Shown piece after piece: positions 16,709 through 25,720 of a DNA stretch of 64,000 nt. Each line of letters opens with the position of its first letter. Positions within the stretch are counted from its first letter, which is position 1. The translations under genes and the position numbers were made by a program. The DNA is taken from positions 1-64,000 of the forward strand of contig CAZOZP010000007.1 of NCBI GenBank assembly GCA_964584325.1. The letters are read 5' to 3'. This DNA is from CAZOZP01 sp964584325 (GTDB lineage Bacteria; Bacteroidota; Ignavibacteria; Ignavibacteriales; Melioribacteraceae). Below the pieces are notes generated by a model. That model ran no database searches, was not told the origin of the DNA, and saw nothing but the letters and a program-made list of their open reading frames with translations.

Positions 16709-18565
16709 TTAACCGTAAATCAATCTGTTAAGCTGGTCTTTGTATTTGTTAATCTGATCCTGTGCCATTTGATTAAGGAGTCCGCTCTTTGCAGCTTTTT
16801 CCTGAACAAGCTTATCAATTCTTTCTTTATAATCATTGATTTTATCTCTTAATCGGCCTTCGTTATATTCCTTCTTTGCGGCAATGTCTTTTCTTATAAT
16901 CTCTGTATCTCGTTCTTTTTGAGTTTTCATCAAGCTGATTTTCTTTATCAGACGCTTTTTTTCTGAAACCTTTTCCCACCCGGTATTCATTACCGAAAAG
17001 AATGAAAAAATAAGTCCAACAACAAAAGCAACGCCACCCCAGGTAATTCCGTTTATCATTATTGTTCCGATGAAAGAGGAGAAGTCTTCAGTATTTGTCT
17101 CATTATTCATAAAAGTTCCGGCGAACCCGACAATAATAAACACAATCAGTGAAAACAGAATGTTATAGTAAACAGCATTGCTCATAGCCTTTCCCGAATC
17201 GTACTTCTTTTCAGTATCGAGTTTTTCAAGCTTCATTTCCAAAGCCTGAGTTGTTTCGGTATAATAAATTTCGGTACGATTAATCATATCATCAAGCTGG
17301 TTTTTAAGCTGTGTCTGAACATCGTTTATGGACTGTTCAGCTGCATTCATTTTATAGCGGAGTTCATTGATTTCCCGATTATAAACATCCAGATCTTCTT
17401 CCAGTCTGGCTTTATTTGTTGTGTTATAGAGATTAATAATGTCATCCACCAGCACTTTTGAACTTTCTCTTAAATAGCCTCCGAGCATTAAGATAATCAC
17501 ATTCGGGTTGTTTTTGTATTTTTCATAAATCTTGGTAAGAAATTCTATTTTATTAAGAACCCGCGTAGCATCAATATTTTCAAAAGTCAGAGTACCGATT
17601 TTACTTAGCAGTTCTTCGATGGAATCCATTGGCAATCCTTCGTAAACAAAGGTAGATTCAATTAAGTAATCAAGTTCTTCACACAGGTTGGCAAATTCAG
17701 GCTGTGCAAGAATAGAGTATGTAATAGCAGAGCGCAGGAAATAATCAAACAAAGGCAGATTTTGGTTGTCAACTGCGTATTGGAATCTCAGTTTATCGAA
17801 AGCAACAAGTTCGCCTAAAATTTCAAGCGCCCGGTGTTCATTTCCATTTTTGTTTTCGATAAGTGCAGTATAGAATGAAGCAGTTATTGCTCCGGGTTTA
17901 TATTTCTGTGCTTCGCTGAAATGACTGAGTGCTTCATCATAATTATTTGCCTTCATAAAAATAAAAGCGGTATAGATTGTAAGAAGGTAATGAAAATGAT
18001 TTTTAAGCGTATCATTAAGTTTGGAAGATTCAAGAAGCTGTCTGCTTTTATTTAGCTGGTCCAGAGCTTTATTGATATTATATATCCTGGGATCAAAAGT
18101 AAGAACAACTGCATAATAAATAAAACTAAGGAAGTTATTAGTTGATGCATTTCTTTCAATCAGGTTTATTGTTGAAAGCGCAAAATACTGCTTTTCCTTA
18201 TCGTTTTTCTGAAGTGCCCATTTGCTGAAAAAATTCTTTACATCCTTATAATCTTTAGATTGTGAAAGTGTGTTTTTTCCAAATGCTGTCAAACCATCTT
18301 CTGCGAGTTTAAGGATAGGAGATGAAGAAATCCAGAAGTAGGGTGCAAATTCATAAATCAGAAGTACTTCAGAGAATTCATAAGGTAAGTAAGAGGCTCC
18401 GTATTTGGAAACATCGTTCAGAAAATCATCAGGATTATAGCTGTAATTAATATAATGATGAAACTTATTTCGCGCCATTCCCTTAAACTTATTAATAAGG
18501 AACTGTTGGCGTGAAAGTGCAGATTCATCGTGTGAATCAATGTTGTCGAAATTCATTTTACCCAT
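16709..18565 (-). CDS. TPR and coiled-coil membrane protein of unknown function
   Basis: A 618-residue protein I do not recognise. Residues 1-360 are helical with TPR-like units, the clearest around 190-250 (AFIFMKANNYDEALSHFSEA, TALIENKNGNEHRALEIL). Residues ~375-455 form a coiled coil (EINELRYKMNAAEQSINDV). Two hydrophobic helices follow at about 467-490 (NILFSLIVFIIVGFAGTFM) and 508-535 (GGVAFVVGLIFSFFSV). A charged coiled coil ends the protein. Large cytoplasmic arms on both sides of a membrane hairpin suggest a scaffold. It is the last gene of the minus-strand group begun by the phosphohexomutase gene. Its stop directly abuts the convergent GME gene's stop. Confidence 0.75.
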   Translation of the reverse strand: MGKMNFDNIDSHDESALSRQQFLINKFKGMARNKFHHYINYSYNPDDFLNDVSKYGASYLPYEFSEVLLIYEFAPYFWISSSPILKLAEDGLTAFGKNTLSQSKDYKDVKNFFSKWALQKNDKEKQYFALSTINLIERNASTNNFLSFIYYAVVLTFDPRIYNINKALDQLNKSRQLLESSKLNDTLKNHFHYLLTIYTAFIFMKANNYDEALSHFSEAQKYKPGAITASFYTALIENKNGNEHRALEILGELVAFDKLRFQYAVDNQNLPLFDYFLRSAITYSILAQPEFANLCEELDYLIESTFVYEGLPMDSIEELLSKIGTLTFENIDATRVLNKIEFLTKIYEKYKNNPNVIILMLGGYLRESSKVLVDDIINLYNTTNKARLEEDLDVYNREINELRYKMNAAEQSINDVQTQLKNQLDDMINRTEIYYTETTQALEMKLEKLDTEKKYDSGKAMSNAVYYNILFSLIVFIIVGFAGTFMNNETNTEDFSSFIGTIMINGITWGGVAFVVGLIFSFFSVMNTGWEKVSEKKRLIKKISLMKTQKERDTEIIRKDIAAKKEYNEGRLRDKINDYKERIDKLVQEKAAKSGLLNQMAQDQINKYKDQLNRLIYG

Positions 18566-18669
18566 AACACTTCTTCCATGAAGTTAATTGTAATCCTTTA
18601 CAACAATATAATCGAGAAAAACAAATATTTTTTTAATTTAGTCTGCTACCCGCCGGAAAAAAAAAACCA

Positions 18670-20640
18670 TTATTCTGTCAAAGGAATAATTATTCTAAAA
18701 CAGCTTCCTTTCCCCTTTTCGCTGTCGAGAGTTATTTTGATTGAATTTAGGTCGCAGAATTTTTTTACCAGTGCAAGGCCCAATCCGTTTCCTTCGTATT
18801 TCCTTGTATATCCCTGTTCTTCCTGAGAGAAAGGTTCAAAAATTCTCTCCTGATATTCGGGTGATATCCCGATTCCGGTATCAGTAATTAACACTTCCAT
18901 TTCACCCGGATTTCTTTTTGTTGAAATTTTTATTTCGCCCTGCTTTGTGTATTTAATGGAGTTATCTAATAGATTAGCAAGAATCTGAGTAATGGTGTAC
19001 CGGTCAATGACCAGTGTATGGTCAAAATCACCCTTCTCAAAAATAAGCTCCAGTTTCTTTTCCTTAGCCTTTGCAGTCATTTCGCGTACTAAAGAAGAAA
19101 TAACATTTTCAGAAAGATTTAACTTAACCGGATTCAGCTTAAAATTTCCTGTTTGAATTTCTGACATATTAAGTATAAGATCGATGGTTCTTATTATTCG
19201 GTCGCCTGCATTTGCGATAATTTCAAAAGAAGACAGAAATTCAGAATCAACGTTACCTGAGACTTCTTCCTTTATTAAGGAGGTAAAACTTAAAATTGCA
19301 TTTACAGGCGTACGGATTTCATGAGACATCTGGGCAAGGAATTCAGTTTTTAATCTATCGGCTTTTTCAGCTTGCTTTTTTGCGGCTTTGAGTTCAGTAA
19401 TATATTTATTTCTTTCAATTTCAGCAGCAGATCTTTGAGCAAAAAGTTTCAGGAAAGAAACATTAAAGTCAGACTGTTTCATCCGGACACTGCTCATAAT
19501 GACTATAACCCCGTTAACATTTTCCATTGAATCCTTCAAAGAAATACCGAGGTAGGATTCCGCAGAAAACAATTCCAAAAGTTTTTGTCCGGGGTATTTT
19601 AACAGTATTTCTCTATCAACATAAAAAATTCCTTCCTGAATTATTTTTTCGCAAGGAGTGCCCTTAATGGCATATTCAACGTTTGTCAGGAATTTACCGC
19701 TGTTGTAAAGAGATAGTGTCCGCAGGTTTTCACCTTCGGTCATTTGAGCAATGAAAACAGTTTCTACATCTAATGTCTGACTAATTTTTTCAACTAATGT
19801 GTTAAAAAAATCTTTTCCGGTTTTTGTGGAAAGTACTTCGGCTACATCCTTTAACTTTTTCTCGAACTTGTATTTTTCGGAAACCTCTTCAAATGAAATT
19901 CCTACTTTCGCTGCCGGCAGAGGAAAAGCTTTAACTAAATAAATCTGATTGCCTTGAAACGGTACTGTTAATTCTGCCTGAACGCCGGTTCTTACGACAT
20001 CAGCATAAATGCGCGGAATGTCTTGTTCTCGTAAAGCAGGAAATATTTCATCAATATATTTCCCGATTAAATCGGAGGCTAAAAAACCGGTCATCTTTTC
20101 GCCGGCCGGGTTGCAGGCAAGCATCTTTAATGTGTGGTCGTCTTCAGGATTTTCCAGATGGTAGATATATAATCCTGAATACATGTTATTGTAAATTTCA
20201 AGACTGATATCTACTTGTTCTTTCAATGAGTTTTGTGTTTTGTAGTGTTTCTGTACTTCTTCAAAATGAATGTAAATTTCTTTTGTGCTGTTTACTATGG
20301 CTTTAATTTTAAGAAATTTGTTCTCACCGTTACGGCACAGTACTTTAAATATCTGAGGTTTTATTTCACCATCAGTTATCCCTTTCAATGAATTTTCCCA
20401 CATTCTCCTTGCCATCTCGCGATAGTTCTTGTCATCATAAACATTATTAAACCACGCTGCTACAGAAGGAATGTCTTCTAAGGAATATCCAAGTAATTCC
20501 TCGGCCTTTGGGCTTATGTAAACAACCTTTTCAGCTTTTACAATGTAAACCGGAACATTTGCGAACCGCAGAACATTGTCAAGGTCGGTCTTTACGAATT
20601 CAGATGTGTTTTCTTGACTTTCCATTTCAGAATTTTTCAT
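18670..20640 (-). CDS. Soluble PAS-PAS-GAF sensor histidine kinase
   Basis: A 656-residue kinase with no membrane helix. PAS domains lie at about 22-115 and 150-255, and a GAF-like domain at 265-400. HisKA has phospho-acceptor His440 in AQMSHEIRTPVNA. The HATPase domain has LLDNSIKYTKQG (N box), ITDTGIGIS (G1) and GNGLGLALVKKF (G2). There is no receiver domain, so the partner regulator is elsewhere. The alternative start at Met6 is equally possible. The EPFSQEEQGYTRKYEG segment closely matches the kinases at 28456 and 38414. It lies between a small membrane protein gene and the TPR protein gene. Confidence 0.88.
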   Translation of the reverse strand: MKNSEMESQENTSEFVKTDLDNVLRFANVPVYIVKAEKVVYISPKAEELLGYSLEDIPSVAAWFNNVYDDKNYREMARRMWENSLKGITDGEIKPQIFKVLCRNGENKFLKIKAIVNSTKEIYIHFEEVQKHYKTQNSLKEQVDISLEIYNNMYSGLYIYHLENPEDDHTLKMLACNPAGEKMTGFLASDLIGKYIDEIFPALREQDIPRIYADVVRTGVQAELTVPFQGNQIYLVKAFPLPAAKVGISFEEVSEKYKFEKKLKDVAEVLSTKTGKDFFNTLVEKISQTLDVETVFIAQMTEGENLRTLSLYNSGKFLTNVEYAIKGTPCEKIIQEGIFYVDREILLKYPGQKLLELFSAESYLGISLKDSMENVNGVIVIMSSVRMKQSDFNVSFLKLFAQRSAAEIERNKYITELKAAKKQAEKADRLKTEFLAQMSHEIRTPVNAILSFTSLIKEEVSGNVDSEFLSSFEIIANAGDRIIRTIDLILNMSEIQTGNFKLNPVKLNLSENVISSLVREMTAKAKEKKLELIFEKGDFDHTLVIDRYTITQILANLLDNSIKYTKQGEIKISTKRNPGEMEVLITDTGIGISPEYQERIFEPFSQEEQGYTRKYEGNGLGLALVKKFCDLNSIKITLDSEKGKGSCFRIIIPLTE

Positions 20641-20675
20641 AAGTAAATAGATAATCGGAAGATTCCTGAATAATT

Positions 20676-21137
20676 TTACTTCCAGACACCTATATGAGTA
20701 TTAATAATTTCAGTCTGCACTTTTTTGCGTTGATATCTGGCAAGTCTTGCTTTTTCGTCTTCAAGCCAGGCTATTACATCAAACAGAAGAAAAACAAATA
20801 CAATGCCCATTATTATAAAGAAAATAAAAAGAAGAATATAGCTTATATATGTTTTATCCAGAATAAAGAATATAAAAGCACCGGGAATAATTACAAAGAC
20901 TGCAACAAAACTAAGCCAGAAATATTTTTTTAGTTGAAATAAATTCACAGAAATAACAAAAACAATTGATGATCCGAGAATGTCAAGAATAAGGCTGACA
21001 ATGAATACATTGTGAAATAGAGAATGGATAATTGCGGCAAGGAAACAGAAAATCGGCAGTCTGAATGTAAGCACAGAGTGTATTTCTTTCAGTAAATCCA
21101 CTCTGTGCTGAATGTATGCTGCCGTAAGTTTTTCCAT
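20676..21137 (-). CDS. Small four-helix membrane protein, unknown
   Basis: A 153-residue inner-membrane protein with four hydrophobic helices (around residues 24-43, 46-66, 73-92 and 98-123). A basic, charged C-terminal tail (WLEDEKARLARYQRKK) should be cytoplasmic. It begins four bases after the phosphohexomutase stop, so it is co-transcribed, and lies 35 bp before the histidine kinase. No clear ribosome site precedes the ATG, which fits translational coupling. It might serve as a membrane anchor or sensor for the soluble kinase, but that is only a guess from position. Confidence 0.65.
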   Translation of the reverse strand: MEKLTAAYIQHRVDLLKEIHSVLTFRLPIFCFLAAIIHSLFHNVFIVSLILDILGSSIVFVISVNLFQLKKYFWLSFVAVFVIIPGAFIFFILDKTYISYILLFIFFIIMGIVFVFLLFDVIAWLEDEKARLARYQRKKVQTEIINTHIGVWK

Positions 21138-21141
21138 TGAA

Positions 21142-22491
21142 TCAGAAATATTTTTTAATTTCCGAAAAATACTCGTTTATGTATTGATCAGCGGAACTTT
21201 GCGATCCGGCTTCAGCAATACAGCGAATAATCGGTTCTGTATTCGATTTTCTGAAATGTACCCAATGGTCAGGGAAATCAATTCTTAATCCGTCTTCAGT
21301 ATTTATTTTTCCGTCTTTATATTTTGCCTTGAGTTTATCAAGAATTTTATCAGGATTAACATTGCCGAGTTCAATTTTCTTCTTTGAAATAAAATATTTA
21401 GGAAGAGAATTTTTCAATTCCGACAAACTGCCTCCGAATTCGAGTAAATGCTGAAGAGTAAGTACAGTTCCTGCAAGTGCGTCTCTTCCATAATGAAGTT
21501 CCGGATAAATAACACCGCCGCTTCCTTCTCCGCCAATTACAGAAGCAGTTTTTTTCATGATAGAAACAACATTTGCTTCCCCCACAGGAGAGCGAAATAC
21601 TTCACATCCGAATGATTTGGCTATATCATCTACTGCTCTTGTGGTAGAAAGATTTATAGTGACACTTCCGGGGGTTTTCCCAAGAATAAATTTCACAGCT
21701 TGTGCAATAGTGTTTTCTTCAATGAAGGGTTCGCCTTTTTCTGTTATCAGAACCAGACGGTCAACATCAGGGTCAACTACAATACCGATATCGGCACCGC
21801 TTTCCTTCACTGCTTTCATTGTATCCGTAAGATTTTCAGGTATCGGCTCCGGCAATCGTGGAAATATTCCGGTCTTCTCGCAATTAATTGAAATTACTTC
21901 GCAGCCCAGTCTTTCAAGAAGCTGAGGCATAACATAAGAGCCTGCCCCGTTCACACAGTCTAAAAGTACTTTGAACTTTCTTTTTCTGATATTATCAACA
22001 TCTATTAGGTTCAGATTAAGAGTATCGCCGATATGCTTCTCAAGTCCCTTAGTATAATTCTCGTATTTCCCGAGTTTGTTCCAAGGCTCAAATGTTTCGA
22101 ATGATGCTTCGAAATTATCAAGCATTTCTTTGTTTTCTTCAACAGTCATAAATTCGCCCTTACTGTTTAACAGCTTAAGTGCATTCCATTCGTTGGGATT
22201 GTGACTGGCTGTTATTGCAATTCCGCCTGCAGCTTTTAATTCCCTTACATTATATAGAACAGTAGGAGTAGGGCATATACCTATATCTATTACATCATTG
22301 CCTTTTGCCAGGAGTGTTCCGGTTACAAGATTGCGCACCATTTCTCCTGTGATTCTGCCGTCGCCTCCTATAACGATTTTTCCTTTCCCGCAGAATCTGC
22401 TGTATGCCGATGTATATTTAACAATAGTAAGAGGGTCTAATCCATTCCCGATTATTCCTCTGATTCCGGAAACGCTAACCATTAATGCCAT
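21142..22491 (-). CDS. glmM: Phosphoglucosamine mutase / phosphohexomutase
   Basis: A 449-residue alpha-D-phosphohexomutase. The phosphoserine loop is TASHNPNEW with Ser96, the metal loop DPDVDRLVL, the sugar-specificity loop GEGSGGVIYPELHYGRDA, and the C-terminal phosphate loop RKSNTEPIIRCIAEA. The GEGSGG form and overall architecture fit GlmM, feeding UDP-GlcNAc for peptidoglycan and lipid A. A broader phosphomanno/glucomutase role cannot be excluded. GAGGAT precedes the ATG at a 5-nt spacing. It heads a minus-strand group with a membrane protein, a kinase and the TPR protein. Confidence 0.88.
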   Translation of the reverse strand: MALMVSVSGIRGIIGNGLDPLTIVKYTSAYSRFCGKGKIVIGGDGRITGEMVRNLVTGTLLAKGNDVIDIGICPTPTVLYNVRELKAAGGIAITASHNPNEWNALKLLNSKGEFMTVEENKEMLDNFEASFETFEPWNKLGKYENYTKGLEKHIGDTLNLNLIDVDNIRKRKFKVLLDCVNGAGSYVMPQLLERLGCEVISINCEKTGIFPRLPEPIPENLTDTMKAVKESGADIGIVVDPDVDRLVLITEKGEPFIEENTIAQAVKFILGKTPGSVTINLSTTRAVDDIAKSFGCEVFRSPVGEANVVSIMKKTASVIGGEGSGGVIYPELHYGRDALAGTVLTLQHLLEFGGSLSELKNSLPKYFISKKKIELGNVNPDKILDKLKAKYKDGKINTEDGLRIDFPDHWVHFRKSNTEPIIRCIAEAGSQSSADQYINEYFSEIKKYF

Positions 22492-22513
22492 AATATCCTC
22501 ACAAAATATTTTA

Positions 22514-22542
22514 TATTCCCAAAAATAATTATTGAGGGAATA
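22514..22542. promoter_or_regulatory. Short inverted repeat in divergent intergenic region
   Basis: TATTCCC (22514-22520) and GGGAATA (22536-22542) are complementary with a 15-bp spacer. They lie between the divergent phosphohexomutase and permease genes. They could be an operator for either gene; chance is possible at this arm length. Confidence 0.25.
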
Positions 22543-22617
22543 AACCCAAATTAAATTATTCTTTTATTTTAAGCTTATCTATATTTCGTTTAACAAATTC
22601 GCAGAAAAAGGATAAAT

Positions 22618-23475
22618 ATGTGGTTACTTTTTGCATTGCTCAATCCGGTCTCTGAAGCACTCAGGAGCATGTTTGTTAAAAAAACTTCTGCGAAAATTCA
22701 TCCCATTCATATTTCACTAATGAATAATTTTCTTTCCTTTGTTTTATTCACACCTCTTTTGTTTTTTATAGATCTGAAATTCAACTGGCTTTTCTGGATT
22801 GGAGTAACCGGGTCAGCCATAATCAATCTTCTTGCATCAATTTATTATATAAAGGCAATTGCATCAGATGACATTTCGATAGTTATGCCGATGCTGAGTT
22901 TTACTCCGTTATTTCTTCTGTTCAGCTCTCCATTTATCCTTGGAGAGTTTCCCGGAGTAGAAGGTTTATTGGGAATTCTTTGTATTGTATTCGGTTCATA
23001 TACATTGAATCTTAATATTAGAAAATTCAGTCTTACTGAACCATTCAAAGCTCTGTTGAGGAGTAAAGGTACAAGATACATGCTGTTTGTCTCATTTATC
23101 TGGAGCATTTCTGCAAATTGTGATAAGATTTCGATAAATAATTCTTCAGTTATTCAACATATCGCATTTGTAAATATCATGGTTTTTCTGGGAATGCTGC
23201 TGATTGTAAAATTAAGAGGACAGCTTGATTTAAAAGTGTTGAATGAGAATAAGGGCCAACTGATGATTATCAGCGCATTTACTGCATCAGCTTTTATAAT
23301 TCACAATACTGCCTTATCTCTTACACTTGCAGCCTATGTAATAGCCTTAAAGCGTCTTGCCGGGATGATTTCTGTGTTTCTCGGACATTTCTTTCTGAAG
23401 GAAGTCGGCATAAAATATAGACTTGCAGGAGCCGCCATTATGCTGTGCGGGGTAATACTAATACTTTTTGATTAA
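22618..23475 (+). CDS. EamA-type DMT superfamily permease
   Basis: A 285-residue inner-membrane protein with about ten hydrophobic helices in two repeats of five, the EamA layout. The N-terminal MWLLFALLNPVSEALRSMFV and the two PMLSFTPLFLL / LKRLAGMISVFLGHFFLKE segments are in the expected repeat positions. Family members export metabolites or amino acids. AAAAAGGAT precedes the ATG. The gene stands alone, and nothing adjacent indicates the substrate. Confidence 0.82.
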   Translation: MWLLFALLNPVSEALRSMFVKKTSAKIHPIHISLMNNFLSFVLFTPLLFFIDLKFNWLFWIGVTGSAIINLLASIYYIKAIASDDISIVMPMLSFTPLFLLFSSPFILGEFPGVEGLLGILCIVFGSYTLNLNIRKFSLTEPFKALLRSKGTRYMLFVSFIWSISANCDKISINNSSVIQHIAFVNIMVFLGMLLIVKLRGQLDLKVLNENKGQLMIISAFTASAFIIHNTALSLTLAAYVIALKRLAGMISVFLGHFFLKEVGIKYRLAGAAIMLCGVILILFD

Positions 23476-23577
23476 ATTCAAATCAGTAATCTTCTATGAT
23501 AATAATCACAAAGTTATGATTAAAATGAATTATTGATTTCTTCTCTTGTTTGAGATAAGTCATTAGTAAAAAAAATA

Positions 23578-23606
23578 TTGACTTGTTCATTTATTATTTG
23601 TAAATA
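23578..23606 (+). promoter_or_regulatory. Putative sigma70-like promoter of the TonB receptor gene
   Basis: TTGACT (23578-23583), a 17-bp spacer and TAAATA (23601-23606) lie about 110 bp before the receptor start, implying a leader of roughly 100 nt. This is the best promoter-like match noticed in the intergenic regions I checked, but it was found by eye in AT-rich DNA. Confidence 0.4.
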
Positions 23607-23627
23607 AAGTTAATGATATTGAAAAAT

Positions 23628-23654
23628 ACAATTACAAAAGTTACATGTAATTGT
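23628..23654. promoter_or_regulatory. Inverted repeat in the TonB receptor leader
   Basis: ACAATTAC (23628-23635) and GTAATTGT (23647-23654) are perfectly complementary with an 11-bp spacer, about 20 bp after the proposed transcription start. A second small hairpin (TTCTG at 23658-23662 with CAGAA at 23668-23672) follows. Either a roadblock operator or an RNA hairpin would fit. Confidence 0.35.
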
Positions 23655-23716
23655 CTGTTCTGAAAAACAGAATTAATTATTTTTACAGCAGCATAATTTA
23701 GTTTGAATTCGGAAAA

Positions 23717-25702
23717 ATGTTTGGGGTTTATAGTATGATGTATTCCGGAATAAGAATTAAAAATTTTGCAACTTTCGTTATAGTGTTTTTACTTGGTTAT
23801 TCTGCCATAAGAGCACAGACGGATATTTATGATTTATCGCTTCAGGATTTGTCCAAAGTTCAAATCGCTTCCGCTTCAAAGGTTGACCAAAACATTAATG
23901 AGATATCATCTACAATTTTTATTATCTCCGAAAAGGATATAAGGGAAAAAGGGTACCAGACTCTTGAAGGAGTATTATCGGAACTCCCCGGATTCCAATT
24001 CAGAAACATTCAGGGAATGAACAGCTATGTTTTTCAGAGAGGTATTCCAAATCAGAATAATCTTACATTGCTGCTTCTTGACGGAGTTCAAATTAATGAA
24101 TTAAACTCAGGCGGTTTTTATGGAGGCGGACAGTATAACCTATCGAATGTTAAAAGAATCGAAGTAATCTACGGACCGGCATCTGTGGCATACGGAACCA
24201 ATGCAGTAAGCGGAATTATAAATATAATAACCAAAGAACCGGATTCGCTTCAAGCCGCGGCTCAGCTTACATTGGGCAGTTTCAGCACCTATAAGGGTAA
24301 TCTGAGTTTTTCCTATTATGATCCGAATAATGATTTTGGAGTTCTTGTTTCAGGTATGTACAGAGAAACTGACCGAATGGATCTGAAAGGAGAAGCGGGA
24401 GGAAACTACTGGTCGAATAAAATGGAAAACTATGAAAAGGATTATGCATTTGATATCAAGGCTGATTATGGAGGGTTTTCGGGCGGATTAAATTATATTC
24501 AAAAACAGACAACAACAGCCACGCTTAATAAATCAGCAGGTACTATTTACCGAGATTACGGCACATTTTGGAATATCAGATTTATTAACGGATATATAAA
24601 GTATAACGGAATTCTGTCGGAAAATATTAAACTAAGCAGCATAATTTATAACAGAAATTCAACGGTACTCGACAATACAATTTACCATGTAACCGATACC
24701 GGTAGGGTGGGTTACTACAGACCAAATAATTTGATTGGTATCGAAAATATTTTGGATTACTCATATTCCGGTAATTTTTCGGTTGCCGGAGGTATTACGC
24801 TCGAGTTTGAAAGTTTGGCAAAGGGATTTTCAATATCTAAGAGCAATTCAATTGATGTTAATCCGCCTGCCCCGCCAAAACCAAATATGCTGAATAACCG
24901 TCTCGCAAGTATTTTCATAGAGCCTAAGATTACTTTCTTAAAGGATTTATATCTTTCAGGCGGATTGAGATACGATAATAGTACTGTTTATGACGATGTT
25001 GTAACTCCAAGAATAGGATTGAGCTACAATGTGCTTTCATACATTTTGAGGATTACCTATGCCGAAGCATTCAGAGCACCTAAACCATGGGATTATAACG
25101 ACGGATTGGGAAATCCTGCTCTAAAGCCTGAAAGAATGCGTTCCTTTGAAGTATCAGTTGCCGGAGTCTTATCCGAAAATCTTAGATTCTCTGTAGCCGG
25201 TTATATTAACCGTTTGAAGAATGCAATAATAAAGGAGGAATACATTGACGGCTACAAGTGGACAAACAGCGGAGAGGCAAATACCGAAGGAATTGAAACC
25301 TGGCTAAGATTAAGATACGGTAATTTCTCGGCAAATATGAGTTATACTTATACTAACAGTACAGATGAAAAAGACAGAATAATTGCCGAAATCAGCAGAC
25401 ATACAGGAAGTGCAGGTTTTACCTGGCATTTCAATGAACAGATTTCTATTAATCTAAGCAATATGTATTTAGGTAAAAGAGAGAATCCGAAAGTAATACC
25501 GACAGAAGGTGTAAAAACTTTACCGGCATATTTTATCTGGAACGGCACATTTTCCGTAAATGATTTTTACGGGGTCAAGTTTTCTTTGTCTGTTAAGAAT
25601 ATTTTTGATACAGAATATTATCATACTTCAAACCGTAGTCCGGAAAGATACCGGCAGCCTCAGAGGACAATACTATTTACAGCAGGATACAGCCTGTTTT
25701 AA
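23717..25702 (+). CDS. TonB-dependent outer-membrane receptor
   Basis: A 661-residue receptor. A signal-peptide-like N-terminus ends near IRAQ (residues 31-34). A short N-terminal stretch DIYDLSLQDLSKVQIASASK precedes the plug domain (residues ~50-165), with YQTLEGVLSELPGFQF, LLLLDGVQINE and IEVIYGPASVAYGTNAVSGI. The barrel ends NIFDTEYYHTSN...LFTAGYSLF with the terminal Phe needed for BAM recognition. The short pre-plug region is not a full FecA-type signalling domain. It is followed at 18 bp by the YfiR-kinase fusion gene, so the two are likely co-transcribed and ligand uptake may be linked to kinase signalling. The ligand is unknown. Confidence 0.92.
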   Translation: MFGVYSMMYSGIRIKNFATFVIVFLLGYSAIRAQTDIYDLSLQDLSKVQIASASKVDQNINEISSTIFIISEKDIREKGYQTLEGVLSELPGFQFRNIQGMNSYVFQRGIPNQNNLTLLLLDGVQINELNSGGFYGGGQYNLSNVKRIEVIYGPASVAYGTNAVSGIINIITKEPDSLQAAAQLTLGSFSTYKGNLSFSYYDPNNDFGVLVSGMYRETDRMDLKGEAGGNYWSNKMENYEKDYAFDIKADYGGFSGGLNYIQKQTTTATLNKSAGTIYRDYGTFWNIRFINGYIKYNGILSENIKLSSIIYNRNSTVLDNTIYHVTDTGRVGYYRPNNLIGIENILDYSYSGNFSVAGGITLEFESLAKGFSISKSNSIDVNPPAPPKPNMLNNRLASIFIEPKITFLKDLYLSGGLRYDNSTVYDDVVTPRIGLSYNVLSYILRITYAEAFRAPKPWDYNDGLGNPALKPERMRSFEVSVAGVLSENLRFSVAGYINRLKNAIIKEEYIDGYKWTNSGEANTEGIETWLRLRYGNFSANMSYTYTNSTDEKDRIIAEISRHTGSAGFTWHFNEQISINLSNMYLGKRENPKVIPTEGVKTLPAYFIWNGTFSVNDFYGVKFSLSVKNIFDTEYYHTSNRSPERYRQPQRTILFTAGYSLF

Positions 25703-25720
25703 TCTAAAGGAAAGTGTCGG

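Noticed and set aside
23717..25702. FecA-type receptor with N-terminal signalling domain
   Set aside because: Only about 20 residues lie between the signal peptide and the plug, too few for a secretin/TonB short N-terminal domain, and no anti-sigma gene is adjacent.
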